The position numbers were made by a program, and so were the translations under genes. Under the pieces are notes generated by a model that was not told where the DNA came from, searched no databases, and worked only from the letters and a program-made list of their open reading frames with translations. Below are positions 44,455-53,404 of a stretch of 64,000 nucleotides of DNA, one piece after another; positions within the stretch are counted from its first letter, which is position 1; each line of letters begins with the position of its first letter. This DNA comes from an uncultured Muribaculaceae bacterium (GTDB lineage Bacteria; Bacteroidota; Bacteroidia; Bacteroidales; Muribaculaceae). Location of the stretch: assembly GCA_910577315.1 (NCBI GenBank), contig CAJTME010000013.1:1-64000 (forward strand), read 5' to 3'.

Positions 44455-45111
44455 TTACTTACCGGCGGCAGCGGCGGCAGCGGCACCACGAGCGGCACGG
44501 GTGAGCTGCACGGCGCATACTACAGCGTTCTTGGCGTTCATCAGTTCGAGGTTGTCGAAGTTGAGCTCGCCAACCTGGAGGGTCTTGCCGAGGCCGAGGT
44601 TGTCCACGTTGATGATGAGGCGTTCGGGGATGGCGGTGTAGACGGCTTTCACCTTGAGTTTCTTCATCGAGAGCGAGAGCTTACCACCGGCCTTAACACC
44701 TTCAGCGTGGCCTTCGAGCTTCACGGGTACTTCAACAACAACGGGCTTGTTGTCGTTCACCTCGAGGAGGTCGATGTGGAGGATGGTGTCCTTAACGGGG
44801 TGGAACTGGATGTCCTTGAGGACAGCCATGCGCTTTTCGCCGTTGAGGTCGAGTTCGATAGCGAAGATGTCGGGGGTATAGATGAGCTTGCGCACAGCGT
44901 CGTTCGACACAACGAGGTCGGTGGTCACGAGACCTTTGCCGTTGCCGATTTCAACGAGCTTTTCGCCGGGCTTGAGGGTGCCGGTGAAGGGGAGGTTGAT
45001 GATTTCACCGCCGTTGAGCACAACGGGGATGAGGTTCTGGGAACGGAGGGCCTTGGTGGCTTTTTTGCCGAGCTCGGTACGGGGCTGGGCGGCGAGTTTG
45101 AAAGTCTTCAT
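44455..45111 (-). CDS. rplY: 50S ribosomal protein bL25, CTC form
   Basis: The 218-aa protein has the L25 5S-rRNA-binding domain (RTELGKKATKALRSQNLIPVVL) and the second TL5/CTC beta domain. A C-terminal alanine-rich tail follows (TRAARGAAAAAAAGK). First gene of the rplY-pth-GT2-Hsp15 unit, with its own strong promoter and about 75 nt of leader. Confidence 0.96.
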   Translation of the reverse strand: MKTFKLAAQPRTELGKKATKALRSQNLIPVVLNGGEIINLPFTGTLKPGEKLVEIGNGKGLVTTDLVVSNDAVRKLIYTPDIFAIELDLNGEKRMAVLKDIQFHPVKDTILHIDLLEVNDNKPVVVEVPVKLEGHAEGVKAGGKLSLSMKKLKVKAVYTAIPERLIINVDNLGLGKTLQVGELNFDNLELMNAKNAVVCAVQLTRAARGAAAAAAAGK

Positions 45112-45191
45112 TTGTTTAAAATAATGTGTTACTCAAAATTAAGATTCTGCTTCTTAATTTCCCATCACACGGGGATGCTAAAAAGCGACTG

Positions 45192-45223
45192 CAAAGTTAC
45201 GGATTTTCGGGCTGATAACCAAA
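45192..45223 (-). promoter_or_regulatory. Promoter of the rplY-pth unit
   Basis: On the minus strand TTTG (45223-45220), exactly 20 nt, TAACTTTG (45199-45192). Confidence 0.75.
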
Positions 45224-45234
45224 TAAAGCCCGAT

Positions 45235-45271
45235 AAAAAAACGCCGGTGCGGCAGTGCATCGGCGTTTTTT
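45235..45271 (-). terminator. Terminator of the CotH gene
   Basis: AACGCCGATGC and GCACCGGCGTT pair, flanked by A and T runs on both sides, so it works on the minus strand after the CotH gene. It sits 12 nt before the rplY promoter. Confidence 0.85.
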
Positions 45272-45287
45272 CCGGTTATCGGAGTGT

Positions 45288-47396
45288 TTATTTGACTATG
45301 ATTTTCGATACTTTGTTGCCGCGGCGCACGATATAGAGGCCGGGAGTGAGGTTGTCGGCTGCCACGCGGGTGCCCTGAATTGAATAGTACTCGGGAGCGG
45401 CTTCGTCGGTTTCTACCGCTGCGATGCCCGAGAGCTGTTCGTTGGATGCGCCTGTTGCGGTATAGACCTGGTTGTGGTAGTAAACCTGATCACTGGTCTT
45501 GTGATCGGAACCATCAGTGCTGGAACCATCCGAAAAGACAAGGAATGTAGTGCCGGGCTTGTGTTGGTCGGCGCTGTCTACGGTCCATTCACTCACCCAG
45601 TACTGCTGGCCGTTGATTGAGGTCTCGGTCATGGCCGTGCCGGGGAACTTTCCGTGAGCCTCGGGACTCCATGTATACACGTGAGGGGTTGACCAGGTTG
45701 CTGCGCGGGCGAGGTTGTCGTTCTTGAAGTACACGCGGCGGGTGAGGCCCATGTTATCGTCATTGTTATCGTTATTGCCACCTGATTCTCCTTTGATGGT
45801 GAGGGTTTCGTTCTGGAGGTCGAAAAGGATGGTGACGTCATTTGCTGAACCGTCTTTAAGTGTACAGTTTATGCCGGAACCGTTTGTCAGTTTGGTGGCT
45901 ACGTTGAGTTCGATATTGGTTGCGCCGCCATAGTTTATCTCACCCCATGACGCATCGGCTATCTTGAAGGATTTTTCAAGATTGGCGAGGTGAAGCTCAT
46001 AGATGCCGTCGGCGTTCTTTTTTAACTTGTTGTCGGTATTCCATCCATTAAGGTCTCCACGCAGGTAGATGTCTTTTTCTGTGGGGTCTGCTACACCTGT
46101 TATAATCTCGGGCATGGCGTCTATCGCCGCCTGAAGCTTGTTCTGCACGTTTTGGAGCTTCCCGCTGATGTTGTCGTTGCCGTACTGGGGCCAGCGCTGT
46201 TTGTCGGCCTGGGCGGCGCGCTCGATACGTGCGGCATATTGGGCCTGGTATTCTTTGAGGGACTCGATGGGATTGGTCGCCATGAACTCGTCATAGACGC
46301 GTTTAACTTCCTGCTGGAAAGCGGGGAACTTATACATTTCCTCAATCCAGTGCTGGACATATTCGCTTTCCCAGATGGGACGGCTCATGTCGTGGCCGTC
46401 TTGAAAAGACGAACCGAAGTCCCATACGGGTCCGAAGTGCCATTTTTCGTTCTCACCTTTTTCGTGCCACAGTTTGCAGCTGCCGTGGAACGATTCGTAG
46501 TTGCCGACGAGCTGGTTTACGATGAAGAATTTGGCAAGGTCGGTCAGGTCGACTTTTTCGGCCCACTGGCAGTTATTCTTGTCATTGTCGTAAATCATGT
46601 TGTCGATAGCGGAGAACTCGTTGTCAAGCCATTGCTTGTGAGCGTCGGTAATGTAGTCGGACGGCGAGTCGAAGGTCACCATGATCTTGTGGTTCCATCC
46701 TTGCTGGGAATGTTGCTGCTTTGTGGCTACGTGGATTTGTTCGCCTTTGTCACGCTCGTCGTAGTTGTCGATTTCAACGAGCCAGCCGCCGGTGAGGTCA
46801 TTGCGTCCCGGGAACTGATCGGCTGTTGCGCCGGGATTGAGTTCCATCCAGTCTTCGATTTCGCTGTCATAATCGTAGACGTTTACGCGTGTGTCATCGA
46901 CGCGGACGGTTTCGGTGAGGAAGTACAAGCCGATGTATTCGCCGTTGAGCACCACCTCACAAGGCTGTTCGGCCGGAGTCCACGCAAGGCCGATCTGGCG
47001 CGATAGCTGGAAGCCGGTGATGTTGCGCATGAACCCCTGGTTGTCGTCAGCGTGGGCGAGGAGTCCCCAATGCTTACTCTTGTTCATGCCGAGCAGTGCG
47101 GCCTTTTTGCCAAGTTTGAGCTTGTATGGTTTTTTGTCAAACCCCGTCCAGGTATAGTTTCCACGGCGGCGGATTTCCAGCGGTAGCGGAGCTTCCACTG
47201 AGCCTAATGCCTCTACACCTTCGGTACCCATTGGGTCGAGGTAATATGAGCCGGTTACATAAAATTCCTTGGTGTCGGTAATTGGAGCATCCGCTGTGAT
47301 ATGCAATACCGGCAGGGTTCCTGATGGTTCCACGGCCATCGCTGCGATGCTCATGCCCAACATCACGGTTGAGCATAAGATAGATTTAAAGTTCAT
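45288..47396 (-). CDS. Secreted CotH-like kinase with carbohydrate-binding-type modules and sorting tail
   Basis: The 702-aa protein has a signal peptide (about 1-21) and then a CotH-type domain (about 30-410): LEIRRRGNYTWTGFDKKPYKLKL, KHWGLLAHADD, and the active-site-like GPVWDFGSSFQDG. CotH proteins are atypical secreted protein kinases, best known from spore coats. Two beta-sandwich segments resembling starch-binding modules follow (YLRGDLNGWNTDN at about 470; RRVYFKNDNLARAATWSTPHV at about 555, split here). The end is a type IX-like sorting tail (YYSIQGTRVAADNLTPGLYI, then VSKIIVK). It is likely exported to the surface. Targets unknown. Confidence 0.87.
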   Translation of the reverse strand: MNFKSILCSTVMLGMSIAAMAVEPSGTLPVLHITADAPITDTKEFYVTGSYYLDPMGTEGVEALGSVEAPLPLEIRRRGNYTWTGFDKKPYKLKLGKKAALLGMNKSKHWGLLAHADDNQGFMRNITGFQLSRQIGLAWTPAEQPCEVVLNGEYIGLYFLTETVRVDDTRVNVYDYDSEIEDWMELNPGATADQFPGRNDLTGGWLVEIDNYDERDKGEQIHVATKQQHSQQGWNHKIMVTFDSPSDYITDAHKQWLDNEFSAIDNMIYDNDKNNCQWAEKVDLTDLAKFFIVNQLVGNYESFHGSCKLWHEKGENEKWHFGPVWDFGSSFQDGHDMSRPIWESEYVQHWIEEMYKFPAFQQEVKRVYDEFMATNPIESLKEYQAQYAARIERAAQADKQRWPQYGNDNISGKLQNVQNKLQAAIDAMPEIITGVADPTEKDIYLRGDLNGWNTDNKLKKNADGIYELHLANLEKSFKIADASWGEINYGGATNIELNVATKLTNGSGINCTLKDGSANDVTILFDLQNETLTIKGESGGNNDNNDDNMGLTRRVYFKNDNLARAATWSTPHVYTWSPEAHGKFPGTAMTETSINGQQYWVSEWTVDSADQHKPGTTFLVFSDGSSTDGSDHKTSDQVYYHNQVYTATGASNEQLSGIAAVETDEAAPEYYSIQGTRVAADNLTPGLYIVRRGNKVSKIIVK

Positions 47397-47445
47397 TGTG
47401 ATAATGATATAATTGAATGAAGTAAGTATGTGTGCATTATAATGG

Positions 47446-47483
47446 CCGGCGCCTCAGCGTCCGTCGCGGGGCGGAGGCGCCGG
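47446..47483 (-). terminator. Stem-loop after trpS
   Basis: CCGGCGCCTC pairs with GAGGCGCCGG (10 bp) around an 18-nt loop. On the minus strand it is followed by CATTATAAT, which is only moderately T-rich. Confidence 0.5.
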
Positions 47484-47494
47484 GTGTGGTGTGA

Positions 47495-48565
47495 TCAGAG
47501 GGGGCGTATGCCCATGATGTGACGCACCTCTTTGAGGGTTTCCGATGCGCGGGCGCGGGCTCGTTCGGCGCCGTCGCGCACCACGCGGCGCAGGTAGTCC
47601 TCGTTGGCGAGGATGTCGCTGACACGCTCGCGGATGGGGGTGGTGACGGCGAGGATGTCTTCGGCAAGCTGCTTCTTGAGGTCACCGTAGCGGATTGAGC
47701 AGTCGGCGTAGGCGTCGCGGAAGTGGGTCACCACCTCGGGGGTGGAGGTGAGTTCAAGCAGGGTGAACAGGTTGGCTACCGGCTCGCTCATGGGCGAGTT
47801 GGGCGCCTGGGGGCCTTCGTCGGTGGTGGCGCGCATCACTTTCTTGCGCAGCACCTTGGGATCGTCGGTGAGGTATATGCAGTTGCCCTCGCTCTTGCCC
47901 ATCTTGCCGGAACCATCGAGGCCGGGGACCTTGACGGGCGCTCCGCCAAAGTCGAAGTCGGTGGGTTCGGGGAAGAGGTCAACGCCATAGAATGAATTGA
48001 ATCGGCGGGCAAACCGTCGGGTGAGTTCGAGATGCTGCAGCTGGTCCTTGCCCACTGGCACCTTGGTGGCCTTCTGGATGAGAATGTCTACGGCCATGAG
48101 GGTGGGATAGGTGAGGAGGCCGGCATTGACGCGCTTGTTGGTCGACGCGCCGATGATCTCGCGCTCGAAAGCTTCCTCCGAGTCGTCGGCCTGGCTGTCG
48201 CCGGTGGCAATGCCGAGAGCCTTGCGGGCCTTATCCTTGAACGAGGCCGTGCGCATCAGCTCGCCGATGCCGACGTGCATGTTGAGAAGCAGGTACATCT
48301 CCGAAATTTCGGGGATGTCGCTCTGGATGAAAATTGTAGCCTTCTCGGGGTCGATGCCGGCGGCGAGATATTCGGCCAGGACGCTCTTCACGCTGGCGTG
48401 GAGGGCGGCGGGGTCGGTTGATGTGGTGAGTGCGTGGAGGTCGGCGATGAAAAAGTTGCAGTCATAGTCGTCCTGTATGTTGACAAACTTGCGGAGGGCG
48501 CCGTAGTAGTTGCCCAGGTGGAGGTTGCCGGTAGAACGGATGCCGCTAAGAACGATTTCCTTCAT
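47495..48565 (-). CDS. trpS: Tryptophanyl-tRNA synthetase
   Basis: The 356-aa class I enzyme has the HIGH-type motif in GIRSTGNLHLGNYYGAL and the KMSKS equivalent KMGKSEGNCIYL. Substrate residues are conserved (VGKDQLQHLELTR). Complete and of normal length. It is followed by the CotH gene on the far side of a hairpin. No T-box or trp-leader is visible ahead of it. Confidence 0.97.
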   Translation of the reverse strand: MKEIVLSGIRSTGNLHLGNYYGALRKFVNIQDDYDCNFFIADLHALTTSTDPAALHASVKSVLAEYLAAGIDPEKATIFIQSDIPEISEMYLLLNMHVGIGELMRTASFKDKARKALGIATGDSQADDSEEAFEREIIGASTNKRVNAGLLTYPTLMAVDILIQKATKVPVGKDQLQHLELTRRFARRFNSFYGVDLFPEPTDFDFGGAPVKVPGLDGSGKMGKSEGNCIYLTDDPKVLRKKVMRATTDEGPQAPNSPMSEPVANLFTLLELTSTPEVVTHFRDAYADCSIRYGDLKKQLAEDILAVTTPIRERVSDILANEDYLRRVVRDGAERARARASETLKEVRHIMGIRPL

Positions 48566-48583
48566 TAAATGGGTTTTTATTCA

Positions 48584-48622
48584 GGAAGCCGTGTCGCCGG
48601 TTGGGCTGGCAACACGGCTTCC
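48584..48622 (-). terminator. Stem-loop after the DUF1015 gene
   Basis: GGAAGCCGTGT pairs with ACACGGCTTCC (11 bp) around a 17-nt loop, between the DUF1015 gene and trpS. There is no T run on the minus side, so it may be an mRNA-end or processing hairpin. Confidence 0.5.
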
Positions 48623-48631
48623 GGGATTGGG

Positions 48632-49876
48632 TTAATCAAGTTTATGTATCACCAGGCCCGAGCGGAGTTTGGGTTCGAACCAGGTGGTTTTTGGAGGCAT
48701 GATGTTGCCGGTGTCGGCGATGCGGATCAACTGGTCCATCGACACGGGGAAGAGTGCGAGTGCCATAGCCATCTCGCCGGAATCGACGCGGCGTTTCAGC
48801 TCGTCGAGGCCGCGGATGCCGCCGACGAAGTCGATGCGCTTGTCCGAGCGGAGGTCGGTGATGCCGAGGAGGTCGCGCAGGATGAGGTCTGACGAGATGG
48901 TCACGTCGAGCACGCCGATTGGATCGGCATCGTCATAGGTGCCTTCGCGGGCGGTCAGCGAGTACCAGCGGCCTTCAAGGTATAGCGAGAAGTTGTGCAG
49001 GCGCTCGGGATGGTATGTGACGGTGCCCATGTCCTTGACGATGAAGTTCTTTTCAAGCTTTTCGAGGAATTCGGCGGGCGAGAGGCCGTTGAGGTCGCGC
49101 ACCACGCGGTTGTAGTCGATAATTTTGAGGTGGGAGGCGGGGAAGGCCACGGCGAGGAAGTAGTTGTATTCCTCGTCGCCCTTGTGGTCGGGATTGAGGC
49201 GGGCTTTCTCGTTTCCGACGAGGGCGGCGGCGGCGGTGCGGTGGTGTCCGTCGGCGATGTAGAGATACGGAATCTTGTCGAAGGCCTTGGTGACGCGGTC
49301 GATGAGCGCGTCGTTGTCAATCACCCAGAAAGTATGGCCGAAGCCGTCGGGAGCGACGAAGTCATATTCGGGCTCGCCGGCCGTGACGGTCTTGATTACC
49401 TCGTCGAGGTCGCGGTTGTCGGGGAAGGCGAAGAACACCGGCTCGATGTTGGCGTTCTGTACGCGCACGTGTTTCATGCGGTCTTCCTCCTTGTCGCGGC
49501 GGGTGAGCTCGTGCTTCTTGATGACGCCGTTCATGTAGTCGTCGACGTTGGCGGCCACGACAATGCCGTACTGGGTGCGGCCGTCCATGGTCTGCGCGTA
49601 TATATAATAATGTTCCTTGTCGTCCTGTACGAGCCAGCCTTCGTTCTGGAAGGCCTTGAAGTTCTCGACTGCCTTGTCGTAGACCTTGGGGTCGTGCTCG
49701 TCGGTGCCGTCCACAAAGTCAATCTCGGGCTTTATGATATGGTAGAGCGAGCGGGGATTGCCTTCGGCCTCGGCACGGGCTTCCTGGGAGTTGAGCACGT
49801 CGTAGGGGCGCGATGCCACTTGTTCGACAAACTCGCGGGGCGGACGCACGCCGCGGAACGGTTTTACTTTTGCCAT
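48632..49876 (-). CDS. DUF1015 family protein (SerK/ParB-like)
   Basis: The 414-aa protein matches DUF1015: KPFRGVRPPREFVEQVASRP near the N-terminus, NPRSLYHIIKPE, and the later motif IADGHHRTAAA at about residue 208. The family is related to ParB-like nucleotide enzymes, among them archaeal free-serine kinase SerK, in which a comparable histidine-rich loop lies at the active site. In Bacteroidota such genes often sit near serC and serA; here purA and trpS are the neighbours. Activity is a family-level guess. Confidence 0.88.
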   Translation of the reverse strand: MAKVKPFRGVRPPREFVEQVASRPYDVLNSQEARAEAEGNPRSLYHIIKPEIDFVDGTDEHDPKVYDKAVENFKAFQNEGWLVQDDKEHYYIYAQTMDGRTQYGIVVAANVDDYMNGVIKKHELTRRDKEEDRMKHVRVQNANIEPVFFAFPDNRDLDEVIKTVTAGEPEYDFVAPDGFGHTFWVIDNDALIDRVTKAFDKIPYLYIADGHHRTAAAALVGNEKARLNPDHKGDEEYNYFLAVAFPASHLKIIDYNRVVRDLNGLSPAEFLEKLEKNFIVKDMGTVTYHPERLHNFSLYLEGRWYSLTAREGTYDDADPIGVLDVTISSDLILRDLLGITDLRSDKRIDFVGGIRGLDELKRRVDSGEMAMALALFPVSMDQLIRIADTGNIMPPKTTWFEPKLRSGLVIHKLD

Positions 49877-49914
49877 AGGATGTTTTTCAGTTAAAGGTTG
49901 GTATAGATAGGTAG

Positions 49915-51192
49915 TTAGCGTTCTATGGTTTGGGTGCGGTCCGGGCCAACCGACACGATGGCAATGGGAACTTCAAGCTCGCGTTCGAGGAAAGCGATGT
50001 AGTCCTTGAACTCCTTGGGGAAGTCGGCTTCGGAAGTCGCCTTGGTCAGGTCGGTATTCCATCCGGGCAGCTCGGTGTAGACCGGGCGCACGCGTTCGGT
50101 GTCGTCAATCGAGTAGGGGAAGTCGCGGGTGAGCTTGCCGTCGACTTCATACGCGGTGCAGGCCTTGATGGTGGGGAAGCCGTCGAGCACGTCGCTCTTC
50201 ATCATGATGAGTTTGGTGACGCCGTTTATCATGATGGCATAGCGGAGGGCGACAAGGTCAATCCACCCGCAACGGCGCTCGCGGCCGGTAACGGCTCCGA
50301 ACTCATGGCCTATGCGGCGGATTTCGGCGCCTGTCTCGTCGAACAGTTCGGTGGGGAACGGACCGCTGCCAACGCGGGTGCAGTAGGCCTTGAAGATGCC
50401 GTAGACGTCGCCTATTTTGTTGGGGGCCACGCCGAGGCCTGTGCATGCGCCGGCGGTGATGGTGTTGGACGAGGTCACGAACGGATATGAGCCGAAATCA
50501 ACGTCGAGCATGGTGCCCTGGGCGCCTTCGCAGAGCAGCGACTTGCCGGCGGCGAGGGCCTTGTTGACGTAATGTTCCGAGTCAATCAGTTCAAATGTCG
50601 AACGGAGGAAATCGACGGCCTCCATCCATTTTGCCGTAAGTTCGGCGAGCTGGGCGGGGTCGGGAGTGGCGTCGAGGCGTGCCAGCTGGTTGAGGTGGCG
50701 CTCTGTGGCTGCCTTGAACCGGACTTCAAAATCGGGTTCGAGCAGGTCGCCCACGCGCAGGCCGTTGCGCGAGGTCTTGTCGGTATATGTGGGGCCGATG
50801 CCTTTGCCGGTGGTGCCGATTTTCGAGGCGCCTTTGGCTTTTTCGCCGGCTGCGTCGAGAAGGCGGTGGGTCGGCATGATCAGGTGGGCCTTTTTCGATA
50901 CTTTGAGAATCTTGGCCAGGTCGGTGCCGGCGTCGATGAGTTCCTTGGCCTCGCCTGCAAAGAGCACGGGGTCGAGAACCACGCCGTTGCCGATAATATT
51001 TACGTTGCCCTGGAACACGCCCGAAGGAATGGAGCGCAACACGACCTTGCGGCCGTCAAACTCAAGGGTGTGCCCGGCGTTGGGGCCGCCCTGGAAGCGG
51101 GCCACGATGTCGTAGCGCGGAGTTAGCACGTCAACAACTTTTCCTTTTCCTTCGTCGCCCCATTGGAGGCCTAAGAGAACGTCAACTTTCAT
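49915..51192 (-). CDS. purA: Adenylosuccinate synthetase
   Basis: The 425-aa enzyme makes adenylosuccinate from IMP, aspartate and GTP, the first committed step to AMP. The GTP-binding P-loop variant LGLQWGDEGKGKVVDVL opens the protein, followed by GGPNAGHTLEF, TTGKGIGPTYTDK and GAVTGRERRCGWID. All are intact. The Fur-family gene ends 32 nt upstream on the same strand, so the two may be cotranscribed. Confidence 0.97.
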   Translation of the reverse strand: MKVDVLLGLQWGDEGKGKVVDVLTPRYDIVARFQGGPNAGHTLEFDGRKVVLRSIPSGVFQGNVNIIGNGVVLDPVLFAGEAKELIDAGTDLAKILKVSKKAHLIMPTHRLLDAAGEKAKGASKIGTTGKGIGPTYTDKTSRNGLRVGDLLEPDFEVRFKAATERHLNQLARLDATPDPAQLAELTAKWMEAVDFLRSTFELIDSEHYVNKALAAGKSLLCEGAQGTMLDVDFGSYPFVTSSNTITAGACTGLGVAPNKIGDVYGIFKAYCTRVGSGPFPTELFDETGAEIRRIGHEFGAVTGRERRCGWIDLVALRYAIMINGVTKLIMMKSDVLDGFPTIKACTAYEVDGKLTRDFPYSIDDTERVRPVYTELPGWNTDLTKATSEADFPKEFKDYIAFLERELEVPIAIVSVGPDRTQTIER

Positions 51193-51224
51193 CCTGTGAA
51201 ATGTAGATTTGAGTTTATATCGGT

Positions 51225-51701
51225 TTATTTTTCCTTATCGTTTTTTCCACGCCGCTTGCGGTTGCATGCGCCGCACGTCCCGTAAATGTTCAGCGAGAAG
51301 TAGCTTTGGGTGAATCCCGCGAACCGCCGCGAGGCAATCAGGTCGGTCAGGGCCTGGTCGCGCACTTCCTTGATTTTTCCGCACGAGGTGCAGATGAGGT
51401 GATGGTGGTCGGGCGCGGATGCCGAAGCCCGCTCGTACAGGTTGGCCTTGTCGGCAAAACGGCGCATCACGGCCAGCCCGCAGTTCACCAGCAGCTCAAG
51501 GGTGGCGTAAACCGTGGCGACTGAAACGGGGTAGTCGTCGCGGCGCATCATCTCGCACAATTCCTCGGCCGAAAAATGCCCCTGTGTGGCCATCACCCTG
51601 TCGAGGATGGCGAAACGCTCGGCTGTCCGGCGCTTGCGGTTGCTCCGGAGATATTCGGCAAACCGCTCTTCAGCGGTCGGGGTTGGCTTGGCTGTTCGCA
51701 T
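51225..51701 (-). CDS. Fur-family metalloregulator
   Basis: The ATG at 51701 gives a standard 158-aa Fur protein (MRTAKPTPTAEERFAEYL); the open frame reaches upstream to 51842 but that part is not Fur-like. It has the winged helix (RTAERFAILDRVMATQGHFS, VSVATVYATLELLVNCG), the metal/His region PDHHHLICTSCGKIKEV, and a second pair CGACNRK, which make a structural zinc site of two CxxC. Whether it senses iron, zinc or peroxide cannot be settled by eye. Confidence 0.92.
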   Translation of the reverse strand: MRTAKPTPTAEERFAEYLRSNRKRRTAERFAILDRVMATQGHFSAEELCEMMRRDDYPVSVATVYATLELLVNCGLAVMRRFADKANLYERASASAPDHHHLICTSCGKIKEVRDQALTDLIASRRFAGFTQSYFSLNIYGTCGACNRKRRGKNDKEK

Positions 51702-51898
51702 ATTACAGGTGCTGTGGGCGGGTTGGAAAACCGCACTTGGCGATGCAAACTTAGTAAAAATTATTGAATTTGCAGGACTTTTTTCCCACTTTTTGCCGAT
51801 ACTCATGTGCCTATGTGCTTCCGTTGGGCAAAAAGTCAACATTGTTGGTCAAAAGTTCACATGTTTAAAATATTGGCGCCTTGCGTGCGTCTAAACAA

Positions 51899-51927
51899 TT
51901 GGAAAAGCTATTGTTTTCATAACTTTG
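51899..51927 (+). promoter_or_regulatory. Promoter of the RND efflux operon
   Basis: TTG (51899-51901), 18 nt, TAACTTTG (51920-51927). Start near 51934; leader about 52 nt. I see no obvious operator repeat. Confidence 0.65.
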
Positions 51928-51985
51928 CAGTTCCAAATTGACTTCTGCAAGTTTAATTGGTATAAATCAATAATCAATCATATTT

Positions 51986-53404
51986 ATGAAACCATCATTA
52001 TGCAGGTTTGCGGCCCTGGCAATCGCCTGCTTCCCGTTGGGGCGGACATATTGCCAGACAGTCGCCGAACTGTCGCTGGATGACTGCGTGGCCATTGCCC
52101 TGAGCGAGAATCCTACGGTGAGAATCGCCGACATGGACATTGCCAAGGCCGATTATTCTAAAAAGGAAACGCTTGGGCAACTGTTGCCCACATTGAGTTT
52201 TGACGGCTCGTACAACCGAACACTCCAGAAGCAGGTGGCCTATATGGATTTCGATGCTTTCGGCGGCATGGGCGACATGGAAGGCGCTGATGTGCCTGAG
52301 GACGGCTCTAAATCTGACGAGGGATTCAAAATGGGTCTTGACAACGCGTATTCTCTGGGTTTTCAGGCTTCGGTTCCGCTGGTAGCACCCCAGCTGTGGG
52401 CGTCGCTGAAACTTAGCGACGTGCAGATTGCCAAAGCCGCCGAACAGGCACGGGCCTCGCGTCTCGACCTGGTCAATCAGGTGAAAAACGCCTACTACGC
52501 CTTGTTGCTGGCCCACGACTCGCGGCGTGTGGTGCAGGAAAGCTATGACATGGCCGAACTCACCCACAACACCTACGTCAAGCGTCATGCGGCGGGGGAT
52601 GCCTCGGAATACGAGGTGCTCCGCACGTCGGTGGCCATGAAAAACATCGAGCCTGAAATGATACAGTGCGACATAGCCATCCGCCGTGCCCATCTGCAGC
52701 TCGCCATCCTGATGGGGGTGGATGCCGACACGCCGTTTTCGGTAGCTGGAACGCTGTCAGACTATGAACAGACGATGTATGGCGACGTACTCGGTATGCA
52801 GCCCGACCTCACCAACAACACCTCCCTGGCCATGAACGACATCGAGACCCGCGCGCTCGAAAAAACACTCGGTGTGCAGAAGGCGGCGTGGTGGCCGACG
52901 CTGTCGTTGGGCGGTAATTACAGCTGGAATTCAAGCAGCAACGGCTCGCCGTTCCGCAATTTCAGGTGGACGTCATATTCTATGGTCGGCCTTTCGCTGT
53001 CAATACCCATATACCAGGGTGGCCAGCGCTACAACCGCATCAAACAGGCGCGTATCCAGCTCGACCAGATGGCATACACACGCGAGAACCTCGTGCGCTC
53101 GCTCAGTTCACAGGCTACGCTTGCCATTGACAACATTAAGCTTAACGTCAAGCAGATAGCGTCAAGTCAGGAAAGCGTCGGCGAGGCCACAAGGGCACAT
53201 GACATCCAGGAAAAAAGCTTCGCAATCGGTGCGGCCAGCTACCTTGACCTGCGCGACAGCGAGCTTTCGCTTACCCGCGCCCGGCTGGCATATTACCAGG
53301 CCGTCTACAATTATCTTGTGGCCGCCTCAGACCTTGAACTGCTTCTTGGTAACGCGCCGGTAGAAAAGTACACCACACCCGAAATCAAAAAACCGACAAA
53401 ATAA
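51986..53404 (+). CDS. TolC-family outer membrane efflux protein
   Basis: The 472-aa protein has a signal peptide (about 1-23), and two OEP repeats forming the trimeric outer membrane channel (LSLDDCVAIALSENPTVRIA; later ALEKTLGVQKAAWWPTLSLG). An acidic/Gly/Met-rich insert lies at about residues 88-115. First gene of a four-gene operon; the adaptor ATG overlaps its stop codon by one base. It provides the exit duct for the RND pump. Confidence 0.94.
   Translation: MKPSLCRFAALAIACFPLGRTYCQTVAELSLDDCVAIALSENPTVRIADMDIAKADYSKKETLGQLLPTLSFDGSYNRTLQKQVAYMDFDAFGGMGDMEGADVPEDGSKSDEGFKMGLDNAYSLGFQASVPLVAPQLWASLKLSDVQIAKAAEQARASRLDLVNQVKNAYYALLLAHDSRRVVQESYDMAELTHNTYVKRHAAGDASEYEVLRTSVAMKNIEPEMIQCDIAIRRAHLQLAILMGVDADTPFSVAGTLSDYEQTMYGDVLGMQPDLTNNTSLAMNDIETRALEKTLGVQKAAWWPTLSLGGNYSWNSSSNGSPFRNFRWTSYSMVGLSLSIPIYQGGQRYNRIKQARIQLDQMAYTRENLVRSLSSQATLAIDNIKLNVKQIASSQESVGEATRAHDIQEKSFAIGAASYLDLRDSELSLTRARLAYYQAVYNYLVAASDLELLLGNAPVEKYTTPEIKKPTK

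Noticed and set aside
48668..48690. GGGTTCGAACCAGG, similar to a tRNA T-arm
   Set aside because: It lies inside the DUF1015 coding sequence (WFEPKLR) and no acceptor or anticodon arm can be formed around it.
51702..51842. N-terminal extension of the Fur-family frame
   Set aside because: The extra 47 residues have no family similarity and would cross the probable promoter region; the ATG at 51701 gives a standard Fur length.
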